A stretch of 64,000 nt of DNA from the NCBI GenBank assembly GCA_020091685.1, contig CM034609.1:16814204-16878203 (forward strand), read 5' to 3'. The notes under the pieces are model-generated. The model ran no database searches. It had not been told where the DNA came from and worked only from the letters and a program-made list of their open reading frames with translations. Below, one piece after another: positions 56,601 to 64,000 of the stretch; the stretch's first letter is position 1; each line of letters begins with the position of its first letter. This DNA comes from Lutjanus erythropterus. Taxonomy: Eukaryota; Chordata; Actinopteri; Lutjaniformes; Lutjanidae. The translations under genes and the position numbers were made by a program.

Positions 56601-59600
56601 GTCCCATTATTGTGAATATGTGAATATCTCAGAAACACCTGTAGGGAATTTCTTCAAATGGTGGTCAAAGATCAGCAAAGTTTCCCATGGATTTTCCCTT
56701 GACAATTTGTCAGACAAAATAAAAATTTATATCAAGATTGAGCAAAAAAAAAAAGATAAACAAATGACATTGTTAATTTTGGCACAAGAATCAACATAAA
56801 AAACACTCACTTACAGATATGTACAATATTTCTCTTAACATTTCATTCTCCTGGCTCTAGTTTTTAATTAATTAATTAATTTATTTATTTATGGATACAG
56901 TGACAAAAGGGTCTTGTCATTGTATGTCATATATATGTATATATAATATAGAGGAAGTGCTAAAATGGTGTGTCTTATTTGTGCAGTATAGTGATATAGT
57001 GATAGTTTGGTATTGATTTGGAGTCACTGCGTCACAAGCTATTGAGAAAATTGCAATTATTTTCTGTCCAAATATTTATTTATTCTTACACATTAGCAAT
57101 AACAATAGCTGCATGAGACCAATTTTATACAATCTTAATTTTCACTAATATGAGAAAGCCAGTACAAAGGTATTGGAAAAAAAAAAAGCTTTTGCAATTT
57201 TTCAGAAATTTCAACAAAGTGGTTGAGTTGGATAGAGAAAACCCTCATCAAGGCCACTGTGAGCTTACAAAACACAATGCTGGCCATCAGTCAAGAATTC
57301 ATATGCACATTATGACAAAATGTCATACAAATATCTAAAAACAATGTGGTGGTGACATTTTATATCTAAAAGGTCAAAGGTCAGCTGTGACACCTTCACG
57401 TTCAGCTGTCTAACAGTCCTCTGCACTCCTCTGTAAAAAAAAAAAAAAAAGTCTCTGAGTGAAGACAGAATGTTTCTCACAGGAAATGATTCGTTGGAAT
57501 CACACATGTCAATATAGTGATAAAAATGCACTTAACACATTTTATTAAATTCCCTCAAAGTCTTCACTACATATATTATATGATTCCGGACATCTGGACT
57601 AACAAGACTTGATTGGTAGGCAGTGGCGTACGACCGCAAGGCAGTAATTCTGGTTATCTTGAATTTTCCAAACATAAAGCCACTGCAAAGTCTGCCTCCT
57701 CCTCTTAGTTTTTGCAAATGACATCCATTTTTACAGTTTAAAATGTTGCACTAATAACAATAAAAACATCCTCAAGGTTTTCCCTTTGTTTGTGCAGTCC
57801 TTACTAATGCATGAGGACTGCCAGGGAAGTTTACTTCAAAGTAGTATCCATATACAAAAAAAAAAGGGGGGAAAAACAAGAAAGATCATTAATTAGCTCC
57901 CTGGTTACCAGAGGAGTTGGCATAGCAACAGCTAAAGCAGGGCTTGCCATGTTTTTCTGGGACTTAGCAGCAATGCTGAAACACATGTTGGATCATTCAG
58001 AGTGTTTGGGTGGGACCATACATTTCAGTGGTTTGGCCGGGCTGCAGGGTCGTGAACATTTCTATATTAGAGGCTGAAAAAAAAATCTAAAGAGTGAAAT
58101 GTTTGTTGCTAATTTGTATTAGATGTTCAGTTTTCTGCTGAGTTGTTGCAAAAGCACCAAGATGTCCGTGGCTGTTCTCTCCCCAGGCGGATTCTGCTCA
58201 ACTATGCGGTGTTTAATCCAGACATGGGCTACTGCCAGGGCATGTCTGACCTGGTGGCCCCCCTGCTCACTGAGATCCAGGATGAAAGCGACACCTTCTG
58301 GTGCTTCGTCGGCCTCATGGAGAACACCATCTTCATTAGCTCGCCACGTGATGAAGACATGGAGAGGCAACTGGTAAGATCTTTCTGTGTGTGTGTGTGT
58401 CTGTGTGTGTGTGTGTGTGCTTGAGTTAGGCCAGAGGTTGCAAAGTATAAAGAAAATTGCAGAGCAGGCATGAATTCCAGACCAAGATACAGTCTTCTGA
58501 AAAAAACTCTTAAATTCTTCTTGTGGTCATATTTAAAGATACTGAACATGTATAAAAATATTGTCAGTCAGCAGCATCAGCACAAAATAATCTATTAGAC
58601 TTAAAACAATATTGTGAACGGTTTGTTCGCCTGGTGGAAACTTGACCATCTTCCACATTATCTTACACTTTAGTTGGTATTTTATAGTGATGCTAGCATT
58701 AGATTTCAACAAGTTGTTTGAATCATAAAGAAATAAAATATTATGCTTTGCTGTGTTTTGTGCATTTGCAGACCCACTGATCTGTATGTTGTTTTGTACA
58801 TGTAATGACAGTAAACTCTCTGAATGTGGTCAGCATTAGGGGTGTAGATTACAGGTTTTATGATGATAAAATATTATATAGATTCTTTAAACAATATCAC
58901 AAAGGCCACCACGGTACGAGTTAAATTAATTCCATTCATGGGCCTGCGATCATATCAGATGATATCGGATGTCCATTAAACACATTCAGCTGCATTAATG
59001 AAAACAGCTAAATTATGACTTGACAATTTTATGTCTGGACCCTTCCGGACATTTGTAACACAGACATGCCAGGAGAATTTCAAAATAAAGGCGTAGTTAT
59101 GAATGGATAAACATGAAGTAGATAATTATGTACAGTATCAGCACGTGTACATGTCTCTATACAGCCTATACCAGGGTCTGCAAGCTTTACTTTTAAAAGA
59201 GCCATTTTTGGTCAAAACGAGAGAAAAGAATCAGCCTGGAGGTGCAGCTATTAAAGGTCCAGTGTGTCAGAATTACAGGGATTTATTGAGATGAAGCTAC
59301 AATGAAATATATTATTCATAAGTATGTTTTCATTAGTGTATAATCACCTGAAAATTAGAATTGTGTTTTTGTTACCTTAGAATGAGCTGCTTACTGTATA
59401 TCTACAGAGGGCATGGGTCCTCTTCCACGGAGGCCGCCATAATACATCGCCATGTTTCTAGTAGCCTAGAACAGATAAACCAAACACTGGCTCTACAGGA
59501 TCTTTCACATTTTGCTTGAGTTTTGTGGCCACTGTAGGCTTACAGTGCTGCTACTACTTTTCCTACCATTACTAGGCTCAGATGCTACTAAATCCATCAC

Positions 59601-62600
59601 ACTGGTCCACTGGATTTTTCTTTTGGATTTGGCATCCACAACTAGGTGAGGGAGTCTCAGGACTAACCACCGGCAAAATCTAGAGGAAAAGGTACCGAGC
59701 TGTAGATGTAGGGTATGACGCACATTTTAGTTAACAAAATATTTAAAGAGTAAATGTAAATGTCTGCATCCGGTGCCCCAGACTTAACCCTGCCAGCTCT
59801 CGAGTCCAAAGTACGGGTGAGCCATATGTGTGAATTGAGCAGTTCAGTCACCAGAGCACAAAGGTGGGCGTGTTGATAGCCTTGCATGCTGTGCAGCTGC
59901 TTTGTTTCCACTCTGCTCGCCTGTTTATAGCTCACCGCTCTGTTATCGATCGTTTCGTTTTCATGCAGCCTATCTGCCAATCAGTAGCAGCCTGTATGAG
60001 TCTTAATATTTTTTGAGCTCATGTTTCAATGCCTTTCTTCATCATCTGTGGTGTGAAAACTGGGGCTGCACAGTTAATCAGAATATTATTGAAATCTCAA
60101 TATGGCCAAGTGCAATATCCAAGTCTTAGAAAATGAAGTAAAAATGAAAATTTTGGTGCAAAACTAGTCATTCTTATTGTATTGCATGTCACAATTTACG
60201 TCAAAACAATCGCAATATGACTTTTTCATGACCTGATTCTCAGGGCAGACGTTGGAGTGCGTACGTGAAAAGGGCTTCTGTTAGCCAGCTTTTCACCCCC
60301 ACCTTCAATTCTGGCTGTTTGGAGCAACTATGAACATGTCATTGGACAGCACACCAGACCAGCTAGTTCCCTTTTTCAGCAAAAACCCTGTATGTTTTTG
60401 TGAACCTATGCAGAGAAACATCACGCACACTTCCCAAATTTCAACACTGCATAGAGTGGACTGTGTCGAGCTCTGACATCCTGTCGGGAAGCTTTCTCTA
60501 CTTTTTTCTTGTAGAGTTTAAGAGTTTAGAGTTTGGGAGCACATTTCAGCACATTTAGTATTGCCAAAAGTGCTTTTCTAGCAGAGTAGAAGAAAATATT
60601 CTTTTAACAATCCTTTCTTTCATTCTTAACAGTTGCTACACTTTCACTAGGGGGGAATAGATTTCAGTTTCCTTATGTTTTCTGTGTTTTCTTTACACTG
60701 TGATGTCCTAAACGTGAAGCTGCTGCAAATGACACCTCCATACATTTGCTTATATGCAGCCAAAAGAAGCATAATTTCATTTTAAGGATTCTAAAAATTC
60801 TCTAGGAAATGTCTGATTGTGTTAGTAAAACAGTGTGCACCCTCTCTGAACGGCCTCCAGATGTACCTGCGGGAGCTGCTGCGTCTCATGTTGCCCCGCT
60901 TCCACCAGCACCTCACCCGGCTGGGGGAGGACGGCCTCCAGCTGCTCTTCTGCCACCGCTGGATCCTGCTCTGCTTCAAGCGAGAGTTCCCCGACACGGA
61001 GGCTCTGCGTATGTGGGAGGCCTGCTGGGCACACTACCAGGTCAGGCCAAAGTTCAAACGGCTCCTTTGCATACTCGAGATTGTAAGACAAACTTTGCAT
61101 AAATGAGCGCACGGAGGCGTTTGACGGTCTCACTACAGCATCGAATTTTGGATTTTTTTTCAGTTAACATTGTCAGCAATAAAATTCCATGTTATTCTTT
61201 TAAATCCTGTCACCACAAGCTATTGTAATCCTCCTAAATTCCCTTTAAAATGTCACATTACTTCAAGCTTTTGGAGGGGTTTTAATTTAACAGGGATTAG
61301 AGATTCTTTCAGTAAAGATTCAACATATCATAAAATCCCACATTTTGATTTAGTTCACTTTAATTTGATAAATTTCAGTATTTCCTAAAACAATGAAACC
61401 TTTACAAATGCAAATTGAAAATTGCAGTACATACAGTATACAGTGTATATATGCAGTGCAGTATATTGCAGGCTGTCTGAAGGATGGAAACAGAAGCAGG
61501 TGAGAAACTGTAGTCAGTTTTAGTATCAGTTCCCCCTCCGTCTTGTATCAAGGTCCAGTAGACTTGTATCTATGTTGTGCTCACTGCCATGATACACAGC
61601 TTCACACCTCCTCCCGCTGAGGCAGAGTCAAACATCAGTGTTTTCGGCTTCATGCCATCTGTTCAGACTCCCTGCTCGATCTTCAGATCTTCAGCTGCAG
61701 GTGCTGATAGAGGAGATAGCAGAGTGCAACCTCGGTTTAGACAGTTGAATGTCTGTGTACAGCAGATGGACCAGAAGAAAGTGTTTCTGATTGATATCTG
61801 ATTTTTCTGTGAAAAGAGAGACATGACAATAATGTTGTGCAATAATGCACAATACATACAGCATTATTATTAGCACTGGTTTCCAGTGTATCTTGATACT
61901 CATTTGAGTACATAACTCTTACATTTCCTTTTTTAAATTTTATTTTATATGTATATACACAGATATATATTTATATATTGCTGTTACATATTGAAGAATA
62001 AGCCACATATTTTTACATCTATGTATTTCTGTTTTAATGTTGTTACATTATTTGTTATATATTGTAGTAGAATGTACATATTTTTAATACTTCTATTTAT
62101 ATTTTTGTAAAATTTCTCTATGCTCATATATTGTTCTATTCTTGACTGGGAACATCTGTAACATGACAAACTTCTCCCTGCGGATCAGTAAAGTATTTTT
62201 GATTCAAAGTATTTCTGAAATGTTTAAACTAATGGACACTTATGATATGATAAATACTTCCCATGTACGCACAAAAACACTGTAGAAAGTCTTTCTTTTT
62301 TCAAACTAAGCCCTTAATTCAATTTCCATCTTTAAGCATAAATTTTCAAATACTGCACCCTGGGGATGTAACGATACGAAAAAGTCCATGATAAGATATT
62401 TATCACAATATTTAAAAATTAAGAAAAATTACAACCTGAAAAAATGTCCTTTTATGAAATAATACATCTGATGTGTATTATTAAGCATTTTTTTTGTTTG
62501 TAAAAAATCTGTTTTTTCTTTTAACTTAAAATGAAACAGAAGTAGCCAGCAGTGATCTGAGCATATGCAAAAAAAAAAAAAATGCATGAATTGTCTTTTG

Positions 62601-63154
62601 CAATGAATGAATGTTTGAATTATGCATGTACAATTGGAAAACAAAAACAATGCAGCATTAGGTAGCGGTCTTTTTATAAAATAAACAACTATTCAGTATG
62701 ACAGTAGATATTGTCACAGTCCAGTATGGATGTTACTGCAATATTCAGTATATTGTTATATTCCTACTACCCTCTTGATTTGCTTCCCTGAACTAGATTC
62801 CAGTGTAAATTTGCATTCTGTGCATATCTGTTCTTTGTCTTTCCTTGTTCTGTGGTAACCTTCCCTGCAGCAAAGGCATGACTCAATGCAGAGATCATGG
62901 TGTCATTTGATTTTGGGATTAAAAAAACCCCTGATAATTTGCAGACATTTGCACATTTTTCCTCCAGTTTTGACCGTCTCACTAACCATCTTTCCTTCTT
63001 TTCATAGACGGACTACTTCCACCTATTCCTGTGTGTTGCCATCATCGTCCTCTACGGGGAAGATGTGACAGAACAGCAGCTGGCCACTGACCAAATGTTG
63101 CTCCACTTCAGCAACCTCTCCATGCACATGAATGGAGAACTGGTGCTACGCAAG
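35579..63154 (+). CDS. tbc1d16: TBC1 domain family member 16 (Rab GTPase-activating protein), 11 coding exons, last exon beyond window
   Basis: Coding exons: 35579-35759, 37897-38059, 38359-38667, 48313-48507, 49549-49696, 49813-49977, 51321-51469, 55926-56060, 58187-58373, 60861-61040 and 63008-63154. They sum to 1959 nt (653 codons) with all phases consistent; human TBC1D16 is 767 aa. Start block MSLGRLLRRASSKASDLL matches the family. An acidic Ser-rich region (codons about 115-230, SDSDTFSSPFCLSP) is followed by a PH-like region (VDLGHMRSLRLFF) and the TBC domain from about codon 388. The domain has VDKDVVR at 456-462 (arginine finger R462) and YCQG at 497-500 (glutamine finger Q499). Human TBC1D16 is a GAP for Rab4A and acts on endosomal receptor recycling. 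Donor GTATTA at 63155 leads to the missing last exon. Confidence 0.97.
35808..36812 (+). mobile_element. Decayed Tc1/mariner-type transposon
   Basis: The left end (TTCCAAAAAAGTTAGGAC) and the right end (CATCCCAACCTTTTTGGA) are inverted repeats. Flanking motifs match the MITE at 20135-20465. A transposase remnant lies at about 36320-36612. The element is interrupted: the part from about 36030 to 36300 does not look like the family. Confidence 0.8.
36320..36612 (+). pseudogene. Tc1/mariner transposase C-terminal remnant
   Basis: Translated pieces include NAKTHSAHVTTAWLHSKRV and VCSPDPSPVQNV, then a KQEWER block, in the order of the Tc1-type catalytic C terminus (the Asn-Ala-Lys block and the SPD-L-SPIEN-like block). 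In-frame stops (for example just after QNV) and missing N-terminal parts show that it is dead. Only the last third of a transposase is recognisable. Confidence 0.75.
38060..38358 (+). other. tbc1d16 short intron largely made of a repeat
   Basis: The 299-base intron contains, from about 38080 to 38290, blocks such as AGTGATAGTTTGGACATTTT, ATCCATAGGCAGTGTATTAC and AAATGTATTTTAGCCACAT. These I recognise as typical of an abundant short element in spiny-rayed fish; this is recall, not comparison within the window. Donor CG|GTAGGA, acceptor CCCTCCAG. Confidence 0.55.
39230..39838 (-). repeat. Interspersed repeat, reverse orientation
   Basis: Its right end, read in reverse, is TAAAGGGGACCTATTATGCT, then TTTCCTTATTTTCTGTCATA, a start I recognise from very common fish repeats. 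The left limit is uncertain. Non-coding. Confidence 0.5.
44550..44730. repeat. Foldback MITE family copy in a tbc1d16 intron
   Basis: It carries TCAATATAATGGAACTAGGT, GGCACTCGGCTTG, GTGCTCAAAG and AATGTCTCTTTCCAGAAGTC, matching the core of 22933-23237 (AGAATGGAGCTAGATGGTAC) in sequence and order. Confidence 0.6.
46425..46720 (+). repeat. Interspersed repeat (sister of 31040-31340)
   Basis: It has the same ordered blocks as 31040-31340, including CTTACAGTGCAGGACTTG and GCTTCCTCAAG, then AGATCATATATTAAAT and TTTGGCTCCA. Non-coding. Confidence 0.65.
47331..47355. repeat. (TG)n microsatellite
   Basis: About twelve TG units. A second shorter, interrupted TG tract lies at 47011-47031. Both are inside the long tbc1d16 intron. 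Confidence 0.95.
47738..48020 (-). repeat. LINE-like 3' tail fragment, reverse orientation
   Basis: GATGCTTTATTGATCCTGAG followed by GGAAATGCAGGCATTCAGTA, then A-rich DNA. Structure resembles 25070-25330. Named only by general resemblance to fish LINE tails. Confidence 0.4.
48508..49548 (+). other. tbc1d16 intron between coding exons 4 and 5
   Basis: Includes a probable repeat at about 49005-49260 (GGCTCAATGAACCCACAAGA, then TTGGGTCCCC). No exon is seen. The acceptor GCTGTTGCAG ends at 49548. Confidence 0.5.
49978..51320 (+). other. tbc1d16 intron between coding exons 6 and 7
   Basis: Contains a repeat copy at 50595-50890 and a 20-base tandem duplication at 50050-50089. The acceptor CCTCTGCCAG ends at 51320, at the start of the TBC domain exon. 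Confidence 0.6.
50595..50890 (+). repeat. Interspersed repeat (sister of 59255-59560)
   Basis: Shared ordered blocks are ATTCATAAGTATGTTTTCAT, TATAATCACCTGAAAAT, CAGAGGGCA then GGTCCTCTTCC, CGCCATGTT, AGTAGCCTAGAA and ACCAA-CACTGGCT. Both copies are non-coding. Confidence 0.75.
51321..61040 (+). CDS. tbc1d16: tbc1d16 exons encoding the core of the TBC (Rab-GAP) domain
   Basis: The four exons 51321-51469, 55926-56060, 58187-58373 and 60861-61040 carry the catalytic motifs. These are GGIDPSIRGEVWPFLL at the start, VDKDVVRTDR with the arginine finger, NPDMGYCQGMSDLVAP with the glutamine finger, and FCHRWILLCFKREF. Both fingers are present, so the protein should be an active GAP. Phases at the joins are 2, 2, 0 and 0. 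Confidence 0.95.
51493..52391. mobile_element. DNA transposon-like element with inverted ends and repeated TGTCATAA motifs
   Basis: The left end has GGGGTGTGCTTAAGACTG. The reverse of the right end has GGGGTGTGCATAAGACTG, with ACACTT(A/T)AT at both outer edges, giving an inverted repeat of about 35 bases. Many copies of GTTATAACAAAGA/TCTTTGTTATAAC and TTGTCATGAC-like motifs face each other inside. About 900 bases, no transposase frame, target duplication not resolved. Confidence 0.7.
53505..53776 (+). repeat. Interspersed repeat, forward copy (family also at 3985 and 31462)
   Basis: It opens with GGGCTGCAACTAACAAATAT and ends with CAAAATAGTTGCTGATTATT and a GTT run. The internal AAAATCCAAAGATATTCAG and GAGAAGCTGGAACCAGAG blocks fit the family order. 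Confidence 0.7.
55375..55575. repeat. Degenerate tandem repeats with CTTGTTATAA core
   Basis: CTTATAACAAG, TCTTGTTATAAAG, TTGTTATAACAAG and TCTTGTTATAATG recur at irregular spacing of about 50-60 bases, with TTTCATGTG/AACATGAA between them. The pattern is palindromic as well as tandem. No coding content. Confidence 0.65.
56061..58186 (+). other. tbc1d16 intron between coding exons 8 and 9
   Basis: The left 450 bases (about 56200-56480) are complex and not obviously repetitive. From about 56560 a decayed repeat begins (AATATCTCAGAAACACCTG) and continues to the copy at 57291-57565. The acceptor TCTCCCCAG ends at 58186. Confidence 0.55.
57291..57565. repeat. Interspersed repeat copy (sister of 1461-1710)
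   Basis: See the shared blocks listed for 1461-1710. This copy has an added poly(A) at 57437-57452 and an extra GGTCAAAGGTCA segment. Upstream DNA (57236-57290) reads like further parts of the same repeat. Confidence 0.6.
58386..58419. repeat. (TG)n microsatellite 13 bases after a splice donor
   Basis: Two TG runs are separated by CTG. The tract begins 12 bases after the start of the donor GTAAGA at 58374. TG runs close to donors can bind CELF/TDP-43-type proteins; any effect here is inferred. Confidence 0.9.
59255..59560 (+). repeat. Interspersed repeat (sister of 50595-50890)
   Basis: It opens with AAAGGTCCAGTGTGTCAGAA and shares the ordered blocks listed for 50595-50890. It is the more complete copy on the left side. 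Confidence 0.75.
60062..60230 (+). repeat. Repeat beginning GGGGCTGCACAGTTAATC
   Basis: It shows the unsplit form of the element at 30099-31020 and shares an exact 20-base block (60101-60120) with it. It ends near an A-rich and CAATATGAC region. Confidence 0.55.
61041..63007 (+). other. tbc1d16 intron between coding exons 10 and 11
   Basis: AT-rich. A LINE-like tail in + orientation lies at about 61940-62212 (CTTCTCCCTGCGGATCAGTA, then AAGTATTTTTGATTC). A probable MITE lies at 62362-62770. No exon is seen. The acceptor TTTTCATAG ends at 63007. Confidence 0.55.
62362..62770. mobile_element. Probable MITE with GGATGTAACGATA-like inverted ends
   Basis: The left end reads GGGGATGTAACGATACGAAA. 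The reverse of the right end reads GGAATATAACAATATACTGA. Both continue into ATATCACAATA-type DNA. The match is imperfect and no target duplication was fixed. Confidence 0.4.
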
Positions 63155-64000
63155 GTATTACAGTAAATGCTCTGGGTTTTCTTGCCTATATGGCGTGTGG
63201 CGGGGTTGCGAAAGTATTACAAAAGCATTGAAATTGATGTTCTTAATAAGACCTTAAAATTATTGAGTTTTGTTCAGAAAGGATGTCTTAAAATTAATAA
63301 CGTAACATCATAATTAACTGTCAAATGCATAAAATGTTTTGTGCGTGTGTATCGTTACAATTTACTCTTTTAGACTTAGATGTTGTGACAGTTCAGGGAC
63401 TGTTTGTTAACCGCTGAGCGCTCGCAAGGTTTGGCACGAATCAGTCATCAGTTGTTATCAGGAAAAAAGCAAAACTTCTTGCACAGTGCTGCCAACAAGG
63501 TAATTTCCCTTTTTAAGTGGCAGCAGGATCTTAAATATGAGTGAGTTGAGCCTATTCAGGGTAATGTATGTGAGTGTTATGATAACATGCTTTATTAAAT
63601 TCAAGCACTTGATAAATAATAGCTACAGGAGTATCTATTAGTCTCTGAATATCTGAATAGTCAGTGGTTTATGAGCAAAGATGGCAGAATTCCACTGACG
63701 TCAAACTAATGTTGTGTTTGCATCCTGCCCAACGCTGCAGCAGAGCAGCTCTGATATACTGTAACCTGCCCACAGAGGCCTTGAGGTGCTAAATGGGATG
63801 CTGGCATTCCATGCAGAGGATTTATGATCTGCATCCCTGCTACTGAGTCTGTGCCTGCGTCCTCATGTTTATGGATGCTGTGTTAGTGCTGCTGCAACCA
63901 CAGGCAGTGAGTTCATGTTAGCATGCAGCTGGCGTAACTCCTTTTGTTGTTTACCCGAGATTTTGCATCCATAGCATGCACGCCGGCTTTTTAGCTTTAG
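63155..64000 (+). other. Start of the last tbc1d16 intron in the window
   Basis: The donor is GTATTA at 63155. No exon appears before the window edge. The stretch at about 63740-63990 is GC-richer and non-repetitive. The expected final coding exon of tbc1d16 should lie further right. Confidence 0.6.

Larger units (their letters stand above)
58374..60860 (+). other. tbc1d16 intron between coding exons 9 and 10
   Basis: It starts with a (TG)n tract (58386-58419) directly after the donor. It also holds repeats at about 58838-58970, 59255-59560 and 60062-60230. No exon is seen. The acceptor GGCCTCCAG ends at 60860. Confidence 0.6.

Overview
The window is nuclear DNA from a ray-finned fish, most likely a percomorph (spiny-rayed) teleost. 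The evidence is GT-AG introns, vertebrate orthologues split into exons at vertebrate positions, AT-rich introns, (TG)n microsatellites, and many short DNA transposons of fish type (hAT-like, Tc1/mariner-like, foldback MITEs). The species cannot be named from the sequence.

Layout, all on the + strand. (1) 1-426 is the tail of an unidentified gene, followed by a 3' UTR to about 1260. (2) 2050-3022 is a non-autonomous hAT element with an 8-bp target duplication. (3) About 3430-12640 is a SAMD9/SAMD9L-like gene with two short 5' exons and one 4.6-kb coding exon. An interferon-response-element-like site lies just upstream, and the leader carries several upstream ORFs. (4) 15142-26063 is a complete acid alpha-glucosidase gene (gaa): 19 coding exons, 937 codons, in phase throughout, with catalytic Asp residues at 518 and 616. 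(5) From about 28960 to the right edge is tbc1d16, a Rab-GAP gene: a CpG-rich non-coding first exon and 11 coding exons (653 codons). Its last exon lies beyond the window.

GAA and TBC1D16 are near neighbours on human chromosome 17q25.3, so this is a conserved block. Here they lie in the same orientation with no gene between them; in human they are in opposite orientation with CCDC40 between. The SAMD9-like gene is an immune-type gene inserted beside these housekeeping genes. No operon-like relation is expected. The three genes work separately: an interferon-linked cytosolic antiviral or translation-control NTPase, lysosomal glycogen breakdown, and endosomal Rab4/Rab5 regulation.

Most of the remaining sequence is intron or intergenic DNA with decayed repeats. 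Several repeat families occur two to four times within the window, which let me recognise them without a database. I found no tRNA, rRNA, CRISPR or prokaryotic features.
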